Source: JAAEPI01 sp965212145 | Lineage (GTDB): Bacteria > Bacteroidota > Bacteroidia > Cytophagales > Cyclobacteriaceae | Assembly: GCA_965212145.1 (NCBI GenBank) | Contig: CBDBUY010000001.1 | Span: 285,214-349,213 of the forward strand | Direction of reading: 5' to 3' | DNA: 64,000 nucleotides | In this document: positions 51,554 to 59,770 of the stretch, piece after piece | How positions within the stretch are numbered: the stretch's first letter is position 1 | Layout of the letters: each line of letters opens with the position of its first letter | Position numbers and translations under genes: made by a program | Notes under the pieces: generated by a model | Database searches by the model: none | What the model was told of the DNA's origin: nothing | Seen by the model: the letters and a program-made list of their open reading frames with translations, nothing else

Positions 51554-51775
51554 TGCCTTAATTCATCCAGTCTAATGGAGATTCCGATTTAATTGATACG
51601 ATGCGTTTTTCTGGTGTCCGGATTCACCTTCTAGTGCTAGTCTTCCAGTCCGGCCTGTGTGCAGGCGTGACTTGTGCTTAAAACCATAAACCTCCAAACC
51701 CTTTTCTCTCAATTTACGCACAAGTCCTGCTTACCCGCTTCCATTCGCTGAATGACTTGCGCTATAAGAGGCTTG
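51554..51775. other. Gene-free gap with inverted repeat
   Basis: No gene is supported here. GACTTGTGC (51669-51677) and GCACAAGTC (51718-51726) form a 9-bp inverted repeat with a 40-base loop. The surrounding sequence has the look of a degenerate dispersed element, but its family is not identified. Confidence 0.4.
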
Positions 51776-52147
51776 TTAATTACTTCTGTAAAGTTTTGAT
51801 AGCGATCCATTACGGTTCTTCAACACGAGACTATCTTCAGTCAATTTGATTATCAAATGCCAGCCAACATCATTTCCATAATCAATTAGAAGTGTGTCCC
51901 CTGAAACAATGAACTTCATTTTGTCTCCATGTTCTATGTTCATGATCGAATCTCCTTCGATTTTGAACCAGGGATTTTCCTCTAGTGATTCTGCCCAAAT
52001 ACCTTCTATCTCATATTTTAATTCAGCCTTTTTGCCGGGAGATCGACTAGTGTCTTTGAGTTCATTTCGTTTGTTAGATTCACCGCCTGTTTTAGTTTCA
52101 CAAGAATGAAAAAGTACGATAAGTAGTAGGAGAAATGTTTTTTTCAC
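51776..52147 (-). CDS. Small lipoprotein of unknown function
   Basis: Exported lipoprotein of 123 aa with signal LLLLIVLFHSC and lipidated Cys16. A Lys/Asp/Ser-rich linker follows to about residue 45, then a small beta-rich domain (IEGIWAESLEENPWFKIEGDSIMNI, then the segment ending DTLLIDYGNDVGWHLIIKL, DSLVLKN). This lipocalin-like pattern of short strands is common in small Bacteroidota lipoproteins. It lies in the sparse region between the repeat array and kbl, without a recognised partner. Confidence 0.75.
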   Translation of the reverse strand: MKKTFLLLLIVLFHSCETKTGGESNKRNELKDTSRSPGKKAELKYEIEGIWAESLEENPWFKIEGDSIMNIEHGDKMKFIVSGDTLLIDYGNDVGWHLIIKLTEDSLVLKNRNGSLSKLYRSN

Positions 52148-52233
52148 ACATTAATGTTTGAAGAATTTCTACATGGATTGCATTTTCGGATGGCTTATTC
52201 GACAAAGATGAAACTGTGACATAGCATTCTCAA

Positions 52234-52530
52234 TCAACTAATAATTTCCAGCATTTCTTCCTTCAAAAATCCTCTTAAGCTGAGGTCTTCATCCAGCGCC
52301 GGCCAATGGATTCCCGTTCGGCTGATTTCATAGTTTTGAAGTTCATTCAAGGAAGCTTTTGCCAGTCTCGGGAATGTACTGATCCTTCTTTGTAGCACTT
52401 TGTGATTGTTCAGCAAAACAATCATAGAATCAAGTTCTTTATTGAAATAGATTTCAGTTATTCTAAGTCCTCCCTCGAATATCCTCCGATCTATCTCATC
52501 TAAATCCCATTTCTTATTTGAAGTACTCAT
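52234..52530 (-). CDS. DUF2442 protein
   Basis: Small cytoplasmic protein of 98 aa with DUF2442 pattern: a strand pair around ITEIYFNKELDSMIVLLNNHKVLQRRIS, then FPRLAKASLNELQNYEI and the signature GIHWPALDEDLSLRGFL. DUF2442 proteins often appear next to toxin-like or DUF4160 genes, but no partner is present here. Its start is one base after the kbl stop, so it is probably translated from the kbl transcript. Function unknown. Confidence 0.85.
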   Translation of the reverse strand: MSTSNKKWDLDEIDRRIFEGGLRITEIYFNKELDSMIVLLNNHKVLQRRISTFPRLAKASLNELQNYEISRTGIHWPALDEDLSLRGFLKEEMLEIIS

Positions 52531-52531
52531 A

Positions 52532-53719
52532 TCAGATAACCCCCAACTCTTTCCCTACCTCCGTAAACGCCTCAATGGCCTGATCCAGGTGGTGACGCTC
52601 ATGCACTGCAGACAATTGCACCCGGATCCTCGCCTGTCCTTTCGGGACCACCGGGAAATAGAACCCAATGACATAAATGCCTTTTTCCAATAGTGCTGCA
52701 GCCATTTTCTGTGAAAGCACCGCATCGTACAACATAATCGGCACTATCGGGTGGTCACCCGGCTTGATGTCGAAACCTGCTTCGGTCATCTTGGTTCGGA
52801 AGTACTTCGTGTTTTCTTCCAGCTTGTCCCGAAGCTCAGTCGACTCACTCAGCAAGTCGATCACGGCAATGGATGCCCCCACAATGGAAGGTGCCACCGT
52901 GTTCGAGAACAAGTACGGACGTGATCTCTGACGCAGGATGTCAATGATTTCTTTCTTGCCGGAAGTAAACCCGCCCGAAGCTCCGCCCATGGCCTTACCC
53001 AATGTTCCGGTGATAATGTCCACCCGATCCATGCAGTTTCGGTACTCATGAACCCCTCGTCCGGTTTTCCCAAGGAATCCCGTGGAGTGGCATTCGTCCG
53101 TCACGACCACTGCATCGTACTTATCCGCTAAGTCGCAAATTTTGTCCAACTGTGCAATGGTGCCGTCCATGGAGAATGCTCCGTCCGTCACAATCATTTT
53201 GCATTTAGCATCGGATGCTTCCTTGAGTTTGGCTTCCAAATCATCCATGTCGTTGTGGTTGTAACGGAAACGCTGCGCCTTGCACAATCGCACACCATCA
53301 ATGATCGAAGCATGGTTCAGGGCATCTGAAATGATGGCATCTTCCGGTCCCAACAACGGCTCAAAAAGTCCCCCATTGGCATCAAATGCCGCCGCGTACA
53401 GAATGGTGTCCTCCATACCGAGGAATTCGGAAATCTTGCACTCCAGCTCTTTGTGAATGTCCTGTGTCCCGCAGATAAAACGCACCGACGACATCCCATA
53501 ACCATGCGAATCGATGGCATCTTTTGCTGCCTGAATCACCTTCGAGTTGGACGAAAGCCCCAAATAGTTATTTGCGCAGAAGTTGATGACTTCCTTGCCG
53601 CCTGTAATTCTAATATCAGCGCTTTGCGGGGAGGTGATGATGCGCTCTTCCTTGTAAAGACCAGCCTCTTTGATTTCGGCCAGTTCTTTCTGCAGCTTTT
53701 TCTGTAGGGATGTATACAT
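52532..53719 (-). CDS. kbl: Glycine C-acetyltransferase (2-amino-3-ketobutyrate CoA ligase)
   Basis: PLP enzyme of the alpha-oxoamine synthase family, 395 aa. It splits 2-amino-3-ketobutyrate with CoA into glycine and acetyl-CoA. Seen: INFCANNYLGLSSN near residue 45, VRFICGTQDIHKELE, the Asp/His region VVTDECHSTGFLGKTGRG, the PLP Lys in GTLGKAMGGASGGF near 240, and the end RIRVQLSAVHERHHLDQAIEAF. It lies back to back with the threonine dehydrogenase gene, which supplies its substrate. A small gene precedes it by 1 bp, and a DUF2442 gene follows. Confidence 0.96.
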   Translation of the reverse strand: MYTSLQKKLQKELAEIKEAGLYKEERIITSPQSADIRITGGKEVINFCANNYLGLSSNSKVIQAAKDAIDSHGYGMSSVRFICGTQDIHKELECKISEFLGMEDTILYAAAFDANGGLFEPLLGPEDAIISDALNHASIIDGVRLCKAQRFRYNHNDMDDLEAKLKEASDAKCKMIVTDGAFSMDGTIAQLDKICDLADKYDAVVVTDECHSTGFLGKTGRGVHEYRNCMDRVDIITGTLGKAMGGASGGFTSGKKEIIDILRQRSRPYLFSNTVAPSIVGASIAVIDLLSESTELRDKLEENTKYFRTKMTEAGFDIKPGDHPIVPIMLYDAVLSQKMAAALLEKGIYVIGFYFPVVPKGQARIRVQLSAVHERHHLDQAIEAFTEVGKELGVI

Positions 53720-53720
53720 G

Positions 53721-53963
53721 TCAGATTTTGGGTTTTGAAATTTTGGGTCTCATGGGTTTTGGCTTGGTTGCAACTTTGGCCTCCTCGCCGCTCCATTTGT
53801 ACGTTCTTCTGAGTGGATTGATCAAAAATAATTTTTGAGCTGTGAAGCTTTCCGGGTGCACCTGTTCAAAAACATTCTTCAGTTTTTGAAAATTCTCCGG
53901 CTCGCTCTTTCGGAACTTTTCCGGGTCAATCTTTTTCGATTTCAGGTAGTCTGAAAAATCCAT
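53721..53963 (-). CDS. Small hypothetical protein upstream of kbl
   Basis: Unrecognised cytoplasmic protein of 80 aa, highly charged. It has an N-terminal helical part (FSDYLKSKKIDPEKFRKSEPENFQKLKNVFEQ) and a Lys/Pro-rich repeat-like end (KPKPMRPKISKPKI), whose DNA is a string of short TTTTGG-type units. The kbl start follows the stop by one base, so the two are coupled. Conservation of the first half in related genomes would support it as real. Confidence 0.7.
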   Translation of the reverse strand: MDFSDYLKSKKIDPEKFRKSEPENFQKLKNVFEQVHPESFTAQKLFLINPLRRTYKWSGEEAKVATKPKPMRPKISKPKI

Positions 53964-54008
53964 TGCTCAAATTTAGTACGCTACCGGCTGGTTGAAATGA
54001 TTAAGACC

Positions 54009-54016
54009 TAATTTTG
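54009..54016 (+). promoter_or_regulatory. -7 promoter element of the threonine dehydrogenase gene
   Basis: TAATTTTG fits TAnnTTTG, 18 bases before the ATG at 54035. The upstream in-frame TTG (54014) falls inside this element, which excludes it as start. Confidence 0.6.
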
Positions 54017-54034
54017 CATTCAACAACATTACCT

Positions 54035-54982
54035 ATGGACAAAATTCTAGTCATTGGGGCCGGTGGGCAACTGGGAACCGAGCTCGTGTTGAAGTTGCGG
54101 GAATCGTATGGGACGGACAATGTGCTGGCGACTGACATTCGTGACCTGGCCGGAGAGTTGGCAGAAGGACCTCACGAGAAATTAAATATCCTGGAAGTAG
54201 ATCAATACACTTCCATTCTCAAAAGGCATGGCATTACGCAGGTTTATCACCTGGCGGCTGTGCTTTCCGCAAAAGGTGAGAGCGACCCATTGTTTGCCTG
54301 GAAACTGAACATGGAAAGCCTTTTGACTGTGTTGGAATCAGGCAGGGATCAAATCAAAAAAATTTACTGGCCGAGCTCAATAGCCGTTTTTGGGCCGGAT
54401 ACCCCCGCCGACAATACGCCGCAAAACACGATCATGAATCCGTCTACTGTTTACGGCATTAGCAAACTAGCGGGAGAACGCTGGTGTGAATATTACTTCC
54501 AGAAATACGGCGTAGACGTCAGGAGCATTCGCTACCCCGGTTTGATCGGATACAAGGCTAAGCCGGGAGGCGGCACGACAGATTATGCCGTGGATGTTTT
54601 TTGGAAAGCCGTGGAAGGTGAAAACTTTGAATGCTTTCTGAAACCGGACACGAGATTGCCTATGATGTACATGGAAGATGCCATTCGCGGCACGCTGGAA
54701 CTTATGGAGAGTCCATCTGAAAACATCAAGGTACGATCCAGTTACAACTTCTCGGGTATCAGCTTTACGCCAGAAGAATTGTTCCGTGAAGTAGCGAAAC
54801 AATTCCCTGAAATGGAATTTTCCTACTCCCCTGATTTTCGGCAAAAAATAGCCGACAGCTGGCCAAATTCCATCGACGATTCAGCAGCTCAAACAGACTG
54901 GAATTGGAAGCCTGAATTTGATTTGAGCAAAATGACCAGCGAGATGATTGCGGGATTAAAGTCCCAGTTAGTCACGAATTGA
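54035..54982 (+). CDS. L-threonine 3-dehydrogenase, SDR (epimerase-like) type
   Basis: NAD-dependent short-chain dehydrogenase of the extended (epimerase) type, 315 aa. It has the Rossmann motif VIGAGGQLGTEL at residues 6-17, the catalytic YGISKLAGERW with Tyr and Lys near residues 136-140, and the loop SSIAVFGPDTP. Enzymes of this kind oxidise L-threonine to 2-amino-3-ketobutyrate, and kbl, the next enzyme, lies directly divergent. General epimerase activity cannot be excluded from sequence, but context makes threonine dehydrogenase likely. Start chosen from promoter position. Confidence 0.88.
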   Translation: MDKILVIGAGGQLGTELVLKLRESYGTDNVLATDIRDLAGELAEGPHEKLNILEVDQYTSILKRHGITQVYHLAAVLSAKGESDPLFAWKLNMESLLTVLESGRDQIKKIYWPSSIAVFGPDTPADNTPQNTIMNPSTVYGISKLAGERWCEYYFQKYGVDVRSIRYPGLIGYKAKPGGGTTDYAVDVFWKAVEGENFECFLKPDTRLPMMYMEDAIRGTLELMESPSENIKVRSSYNFSGISFTPEELFREVAKQFPEMEFSYSPDFRQKIADSWPNSIDDSAAQTDWNWKPEFDLSKMTSEMIAGLKSQLVTN

Positions 54983-55032
54983 ATTCGACATTCACTTAAT
55001 TTGAATTGGATTTCAACCAAAAACCAACCAAC

Positions 55033-55815
55033 ATGGCAGATTTCAAAAACCTTCTAATTTCAGATGAAGATGGAATCAGAAGTATCACCATCAACCGTGA
55101 GTCTAAGCTCAACGCACTCAACAGGGACACCATTCAGGAAATAGGCAGAGCCGTCCAGCAGGTGATGGATGACAGCAGCCTGAAAGGTGTGCTCCTAACT
55201 GGAGCAGGTGAAAAAGCTTTTGTGGCAGGGGCAGATATTTCCGAATTTACTTCAGTCACAGAGATGCATGCACGCAAACTTGCTGAGGAGGGTCAGGAAG
55301 TTTTTCAGATGATTGAAGACTGCCCCAAGCCAATCGTGGCTGTGGTGAATGGATTTGCATTAGGCGGAGGATGTGAGCTGGCCATGGCTTGCCACATGCG
55401 TATAGCCACAAGCAATGCTAAATTCGGGCAACCGGAAGTCAACCTGGGACTTATCCCGGGGTACGGAGGCACACAGCGCCTTACCCAACTCATCGGGAAA
55501 GGCCGGGCTTTCGAATACATGATGACCACTGACATGATCGATGCAGAAACGGCGGAGAAATGGGGATTGGCGAATCACGTCGCTGAGGATAAAGCTGCTG
55601 CCATGGAAAAGGCCATGGAAATCCTAAAGAAAATCGCTACCAAGGCTCCCATTGCGATAGGACAAATTGTGGATTGCATCAACAGTGTGCATACACCCGA
55701 CAATGGCTATCAGGTGGAAGCCAATGCCTTTGCCAACTGCTTCAGCACTGAAGACTTCAAAGAGGGCGTGGACGCCTTTCTCAACAAACGACCTGCATCT
55801 TTTAAAGGAGCCTGA
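55033..55815 (+). CDS. Enoyl-CoA hydratase/isomerase (crotonase family)
   Basis: Crotonase-fold enzyme of 260 aa, hydrating enoyl-CoA in beta-oxidation. Oxyanion-hole motifs are GEKAFVAGADISEF near residues 61-74 and FALGGGCELAMACHM near 103-117. The catalytic Glu pair is in FGQPEVNLGLIPGYGGTQRL. Ends in FLNKRPASFKGA. ATG at 55033 is chosen over a TTG at 55006 because it gives the family N-terminus and lies after a TTAATTTG promoter-like element. The flippase gene starts at the base after its stop (TGATTG). Confidence 0.95.
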   Translation: MADFKNLLISDEDGIRSITINRESKLNALNRDTIQEIGRAVQQVMDDSSLKGVLLTGAGEKAFVAGADISEFTSVTEMHARKLAEEGQEVFQMIEDCPKPIVAVVNGFALGGGCELAMACHMRIATSNAKFGQPEVNLGLIPGYGGTQRLTQLIGKGRAFEYMMTTDMIDAETAEKWGLANHVAEDKAAAMEKAMEILKKIATKAPIAIGQIVDCINSVHTPDNGYQVEANAFANCFSTEDFKEGVDAFLNKRPASFKGA

Positions 55816-57267
55816 TTGAGCCAACTCAAGCGACTCTTCCGGGAAACGGCCATTTATGGCGCCAGTAGCATTTTCGGGCGGGCCATCAATTTCCTACTTG
55901 TTCCGCTTTATACGGCAGTCTTTTCTCCGGCAGAGTATGGGGTAGTTACGGAGCTATACGCTTATGTGGCATTCTTCATGGTCATCTACCTTTTTGGAAT
56001 CGAGACCACCTTCTTCCGTTTTGCCACGAAGCACAATGACACCCCGAGGTACTTCAACCTCTCACTGACAAACGCTATTCTCAGCGCCACGATTCTTTCT
56101 GGAATTTTAATTGCGTTTTCTCAGCCCATTACCGGATTTCTGGAGTATCCGGAAGCCGGAAAGTATGTGGTTTGGCTGGCGCTTATTCTGGCGCTGGATA
56201 CACTGGTGGCAGTACCTTTTGCCCGTCTTAGACTGGAACGAAAAGCCAAGAAATTCGCCCTTTATAAAATCTCCAACATTCTTGTCAACATCGGCTTGAA
56301 CCTGGTCTTCCTCGTTCTTGCCCCAAGACTTGGTTGGGACATCCCCGATCTTGGTGTTGGCTATGTTTTTCTGTCCAACCTGGTGGCGTCTGCTTTCACA
56401 GCATTGCTGTTTTTACCTGACTTCCTCTCTTATCGTCCGGTACTGGACAAAGTTCGATGGTCAGAAATGCTGAGCTATGCAGGACCGCTGGTGATCATCG
56501 GGCTGGCGGGAGTGACCAACGAGATGCTGTCTAGGGCACTTCTAAGACATTGGCTGCCGGAGGGCTTTTATCCCGGGCTCTCCAATCTGGCTGCATTGGG
56601 GATTTTCGGCGCTTGTTACAAACTCAGTATGCTGATGAATCTCTCGGTGCAGTCCTTTCGCTATGCCTACGAACCTTTTTTCTTCTCTAAGGCAGATGAA
56701 AAAGGTTCGCCTGAGCTATTCGCCAATGTGATGAATGCTTTCATCATTTATGGCTGCATCGCCTTCATTGGCATTTCATTGATTTTGCCCGAAGTTGCCC
56801 CGTTGATCCTCAGAAGAAGCGATTACCTGAAAGCACTTCATGTGGTTCCCTTACTACTCCTCTCAGGCCTGTTTCTTGGAATCTTCTACAATTTATCGGT
56901 TTGGTACAAGCTAATTGACAAAACAAAATATGGTGCTGTCATCACAGTAATCGGCGCGGTTCTGACGGTTGTTCTAAACGTACTGCTCATCCCGATTCTT
57001 GGGTATGAAGGCAGTGCTTTGGCCACCTTCGCCGTTTATCTGGCCATGGTGATCATTAGTTACGCCTGGGGACAAAAACACTATTTCATTCCTTATAAAC
57101 TCGGCAGAGGTCTTTTGTATCTCGCCATCTCCTCGTTGATCGTTTGGTGTTTTTACTTCCTGCAGTTTGGTCTGATGACAAAATATCTCTTTGGAGGTGG
57201 GGCGTTGGTATTCTTCGTAATTTTGGTGTTCGTTCTCGAACGTGGAAAGGAACGGCAAACTGAATGA
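55816..57267 (+). CDS. Polysaccharide/oligosaccharide flippase (MOP superfamily, Wzx-like)
   Basis: Polytopic inner-membrane protein of 483 aa with about 12-14 hydrophobic segments. The typical start of this class reads FRETAIYGASSIFGRAINFLLVPLYTAVFSPAEYG. It belongs to the MATE-like MOP flippases that move lipid-linked sugars across the inner membrane. It starts at TTG directly after the enoyl-CoA hydratase stop. No glycosyltransferase genes are adjacent, so the sugar substrate is unknown; an envelope block follows. Confidence 0.9.
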   Translation: MSQLKRLFRETAIYGASSIFGRAINFLLVPLYTAVFSPAEYGVVTELYAYVAFFMVIYLFGIETTFFRFATKHNDTPRYFNLSLTNAILSATILSGILIAFSQPITGFLEYPEAGKYVVWLALILALDTLVAVPFARLRLERKAKKFALYKISNILVNIGLNLVFLVLAPRLGWDIPDLGVGYVFLSNLVASAFTALLFLPDFLSYRPVLDKVRWSEMLSYAGPLVIIGLAGVTNEMLSRALLRHWLPEGFYPGLSNLAALGIFGACYKLSMLMNLSVQSFRYAYEPFFFSKADEKGSPELFANVMNAFIIYGCIAFIGISLILPEVAPLILRRSDYLKALHVVPLLLLSGLFLGIFYNLSVWYKLIDKTKYGAVITVIGAVLTVVLNVLLIPILGYEGSALATFAVYLAMVIISYAWGQKHYFIPYKLGRGLLYLAISSLIVWCFYFLQFGLMTKYLFGGGALVFFVILVFVLERGKERQTE

Positions 57268-57303
57268 CAAACGGACAAACTCAACGAACAAATTACCGTT
57301 TAG

Positions 57304-59031
57304 GTGAAGACTAGTCAACTTGTACTAGTTTTTAGATTACAACATTTGAAAGCTATTTTAACAATATGGTCATTCCTTTTCGCCTTGACATTGATTGGTC
57401 AAGAGGACATTGATCCCGGATCCAAGGAAGCCCGCATGAAGGCTGAAATGACCTTGATCGATGGCCAGAAGCACATGATCCTGGAGAACTACGCCAAGGC
57501 ACTTGAAATGTTTGAAACGGCCAGAGAGATTATCGGGGACGACCCAGCCATTCATTTCAAGATTGCGGAGGTTCTCTACCAGAGCAATGAACATGATCGG
57601 GCGATCGTTTCGGCCCGAAAAGCCATTGAGTTGGATCCGTCTAATAAATTCTATTATGTACTGGCAGCAGATATTGAAACTGCGCGTGGCGATCTGAATT
57701 CTGCGCAGAAGCTCTACGAGGAATTGTTAGCAATGGAAGGCAATGAGGATTATCTAGGTGATTTGGCTCTCATTTATGAATATCAGGGCAAGAACAAAAA
57801 AGCTCTAGAAACCTTTAATAAAGTACAGGAGCACTTTGGCACCAATGAAGGTTTGGTCAGGGAAATGCAAAAAATCTATCAGCTCATGGGCACTCCCGAG
57901 AAAGGTCTGGAAGAATGGAAGGAATTGGCGGAAGCGTACCCGGGTCAAGACAAGTATCTTTTTGATTACATCAATCAGCTCATGAATCTTGACAAGATAG
58001 ATGAGGCCAAAACGTATCTCGAAGGGATCATGGATAATGATCCCGGCAATCCTCAAGCCGGACTCCTGATGGCCGAAATTCTAAAGAATGAGGGCAACTC
58101 AAGCGAAGCGATGAGACTGGCTGAAAGATCACTGCTTTCCACATCCGTAGACTTCAAGCTGAAAGGGCAAATCCTCTCCGATTTGCTAAAATCCAATCAG
58201 GAAGCCTCTACTGATGAATTAGTTGCCCTAACTAAAAAAGTTGCAGCAATACATCCAAACGAATACACCGCACAGGCATTGACTGGCGATGTGCTGTTTC
58301 AATTGGAAAGAAGACAAGAGTCTATCGAATATTACCTGAAAGCCACCAAAATCAAACCGGACAATTTTGCGCTTTGGCAAAACATTCTGAGCATTGAAGC
58401 GGAACTTGGCATGTGGGAGGAGTTAGCAAAGCACTCCGAAGAGGCCATGGAGTACTTCCCAAATCAGGGTGCACTTTATCATTTTGCCGGAACTGCTCAG
58501 CTAAGAAAAAGCAACTACCAACGAGCCGCCCAATATCTGGAAATGGGCAAGCGTTTCGCTTTAGATAATGAATTGAAAAGCGCTTTTGAAGCACAACTGG
58601 GGGACGCTTTTGGTGGACTGAAAAATTATCCTAAATCCGATCAGGCCTACGAGGACGCCTTGGCACTGAACACTAAAAACGAGCATGCGCTCAACAATTA
58701 CAGTCTATCTCTTGCGTTGAGAAAAACGAAGCTCGACAGAGCGATCGAACTTTCGTCACAATTGATCAAGCTTAAACCTAATAACGCGACATATCTGGAT
58801 ACTCACGGACTGGTATTGTTTGCTCAAGGAGCATTCAAGGAGGCGAAGAAATTTATAGAAAAAGCTGCCTCCACTAGTGATAAGCCTGAAATCACAGAGC
58901 ATTATGGCGATGTTCTTTTTAAGCTAGGTCAAGAAAGTGAGGCCATTGCCGCCTGGGAACGATCCGTTAGTATGGGCAATGAATCTCAACTGATTCTCAA
59001 AAAAATAGCCGACCGAAAATACTATGAATAA
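57304..59031 (+). CDS. Exported TPR-repeat protein
   Basis: Protein of 575 aa made almost entirely of tetratricopeptide repeats, about 12 units (AKALEMFETAREIIGDDPAIHFKIAEVLYQ is the first). An N-terminal hydrophobic segment (ILTIWSFLFALTLIGQ) suggests export to the periplasm. GTG at 57304 is the longest start; TTG at 57346 gives a shorter, cleaner signal peptide. It is a binding scaffold by family. The next gene, a DUF4292 lipoprotein, overlaps by 8 bp, and the EnvC-like gene follows, so the three probably form one envelope complex or pathway. Confidence 0.88.
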   Translation: MKTSQLVLVFRLQHLKAILTIWSFLFALTLIGQEDIDPGSKEARMKAEMTLIDGQKHMILENYAKALEMFETAREIIGDDPAIHFKIAEVLYQSNEHDRAIVSARKAIELDPSNKFYYVLAADIETARGDLNSAQKLYEELLAMEGNEDYLGDLALIYEYQGKNKKALETFNKVQEHFGTNEGLVREMQKIYQLMGTPEKGLEEWKELAEAYPGQDKYLFDYINQLMNLDKIDEAKTYLEGIMDNDPGNPQAGLLMAEILKNEGNSSEAMRLAERSLLSTSVDFKLKGQILSDLLKSNQEASTDELVALTKKVAAIHPNEYTAQALTGDVLFQLERRQESIEYYLKATKIKPDNFALWQNILSIEAELGMWEELAKHSEEAMEYFPNQGALYHFAGTAQLRKSNYQRAAQYLEMGKRFALDNELKSAFEAQLGDAFGGLKNYPKSDQAYEDALALNTKNEHALNNYSLSLALRKTKLDRAIELSSQLIKLKPNNATYLDTHGLVLFAQGAFKEAKKFIEKAASTSDKPEITEHYGDVLFKLGQESEAIAAWERSVSMGNESQLILKKIADRKYYE

Positions 59032-59770
59032 GAGCTTTTGGCTTTTGCTGGTTTGCAGCCTGCTTTTCAGTGCCTGCAAAAAGGAACTGAATCTCTTCAA
59101 AAGCAGGGACAAGAAATTTGCTGTGGAGAACATCGAGTTTGAATACCTCAGTTCAAGAGCAAAATTTAAATACAGTGATGGTGCACAGAAAATCTCCGCT
59201 ACTGCGAGTTTCCGGATCCAAAAAGACAGCATCATTTGGGCATCCATATCTCCCGGACTCGGTGTGGAACTGGCTCGTTTAAAAATCGATCGGGAGAAAC
59301 TTCAGGGAATTGACAAGCTCAAAAAGGAATACTACGTGTACACCTTTGAGGAGCTGAGCAAGCAATACGGATTTCAAATCACATTTGATTTGATCGAAGC
59401 TATCGTCATCGGGAACCCACTTTATTTACCCGAAAATCGAAAAGAGGTGATTGCTGAAGAAGAGCTTTTCAAATATGCAAAGCTGGAGGGTCAGTACGGC
59501 ATTGACCACTTTGTTGGTAAGCAATCCAAAAAGCTCGAAAAACTGTATGCCTATGATGCCACTACATACAATTCTGTTTCAGTAAATTACGGTGATTTTC
59601 AACCTGTCGATGGGCAGATCATTCCTCAATCCATAAATGCGATAGTTAGCTTTGCGAATCAGCGTAGGAAAGAACCCCTTAGTATTGAAATCGAATACAA
59701 CCGAACGGAAATCCAGTCCGAACCACTTTCATTCCCATTCAGTGTTTCCAAGAGGTACAAGCGCAAGTAG
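59024..59770 (+). CDS. DUF4292 lipoprotein
   Basis: Exported lipoprotein of 248 aa, lipobox LFSAC with Cys18. The DUF4292 domain contains SSRAKFKYSDGAQKISATASFRIQKDSIIWASISPGLGVELARLKI read in parts, a pattern of long strands compatible with a LolA/LolB-like half-barrel. That would fit a role in lipoprotein or lipid handling at the outer membrane, but this is inference. It is found in Bacteroidota beside TPR and EnvC-like genes, as here. It overlaps both neighbours (8 bp before, 29 bp after). Confidence 0.85.
   Translation: MNKSFWLLLVCSLLFSACKKELNLFKSRDKKFAVENIEFEYLSSRAKFKYSDGAQKISATASFRIQKDSIIWASISPGLGVELARLKIDREKLQGIDKLKKEYYVYTFEELSKQYGFQITFDLIEAIVIGNPLYLPENRKEVIAEEELFKYAKLEGQYGIDHFVGKQSKKLEKLYAYDATTYNSVSVNYGDFQPVDGQIIPQSINAIVSFANQRRKEPLSIEIEYNRTEIQSEPLSFPFSVSKRYKRK

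Noticed and set aside
54014..54034. TTG start for the threonine dehydrogenase
   Set aside because: The TTG is part of the TAATTTTG promoter element, so it would not be in the mRNA.
59652..59741. Longer N-terminus for the EnvC-like protein
   Set aside because: It is out of frame over the DUF4292 coding end and precedes the signal peptide, which must be at the N-terminus.
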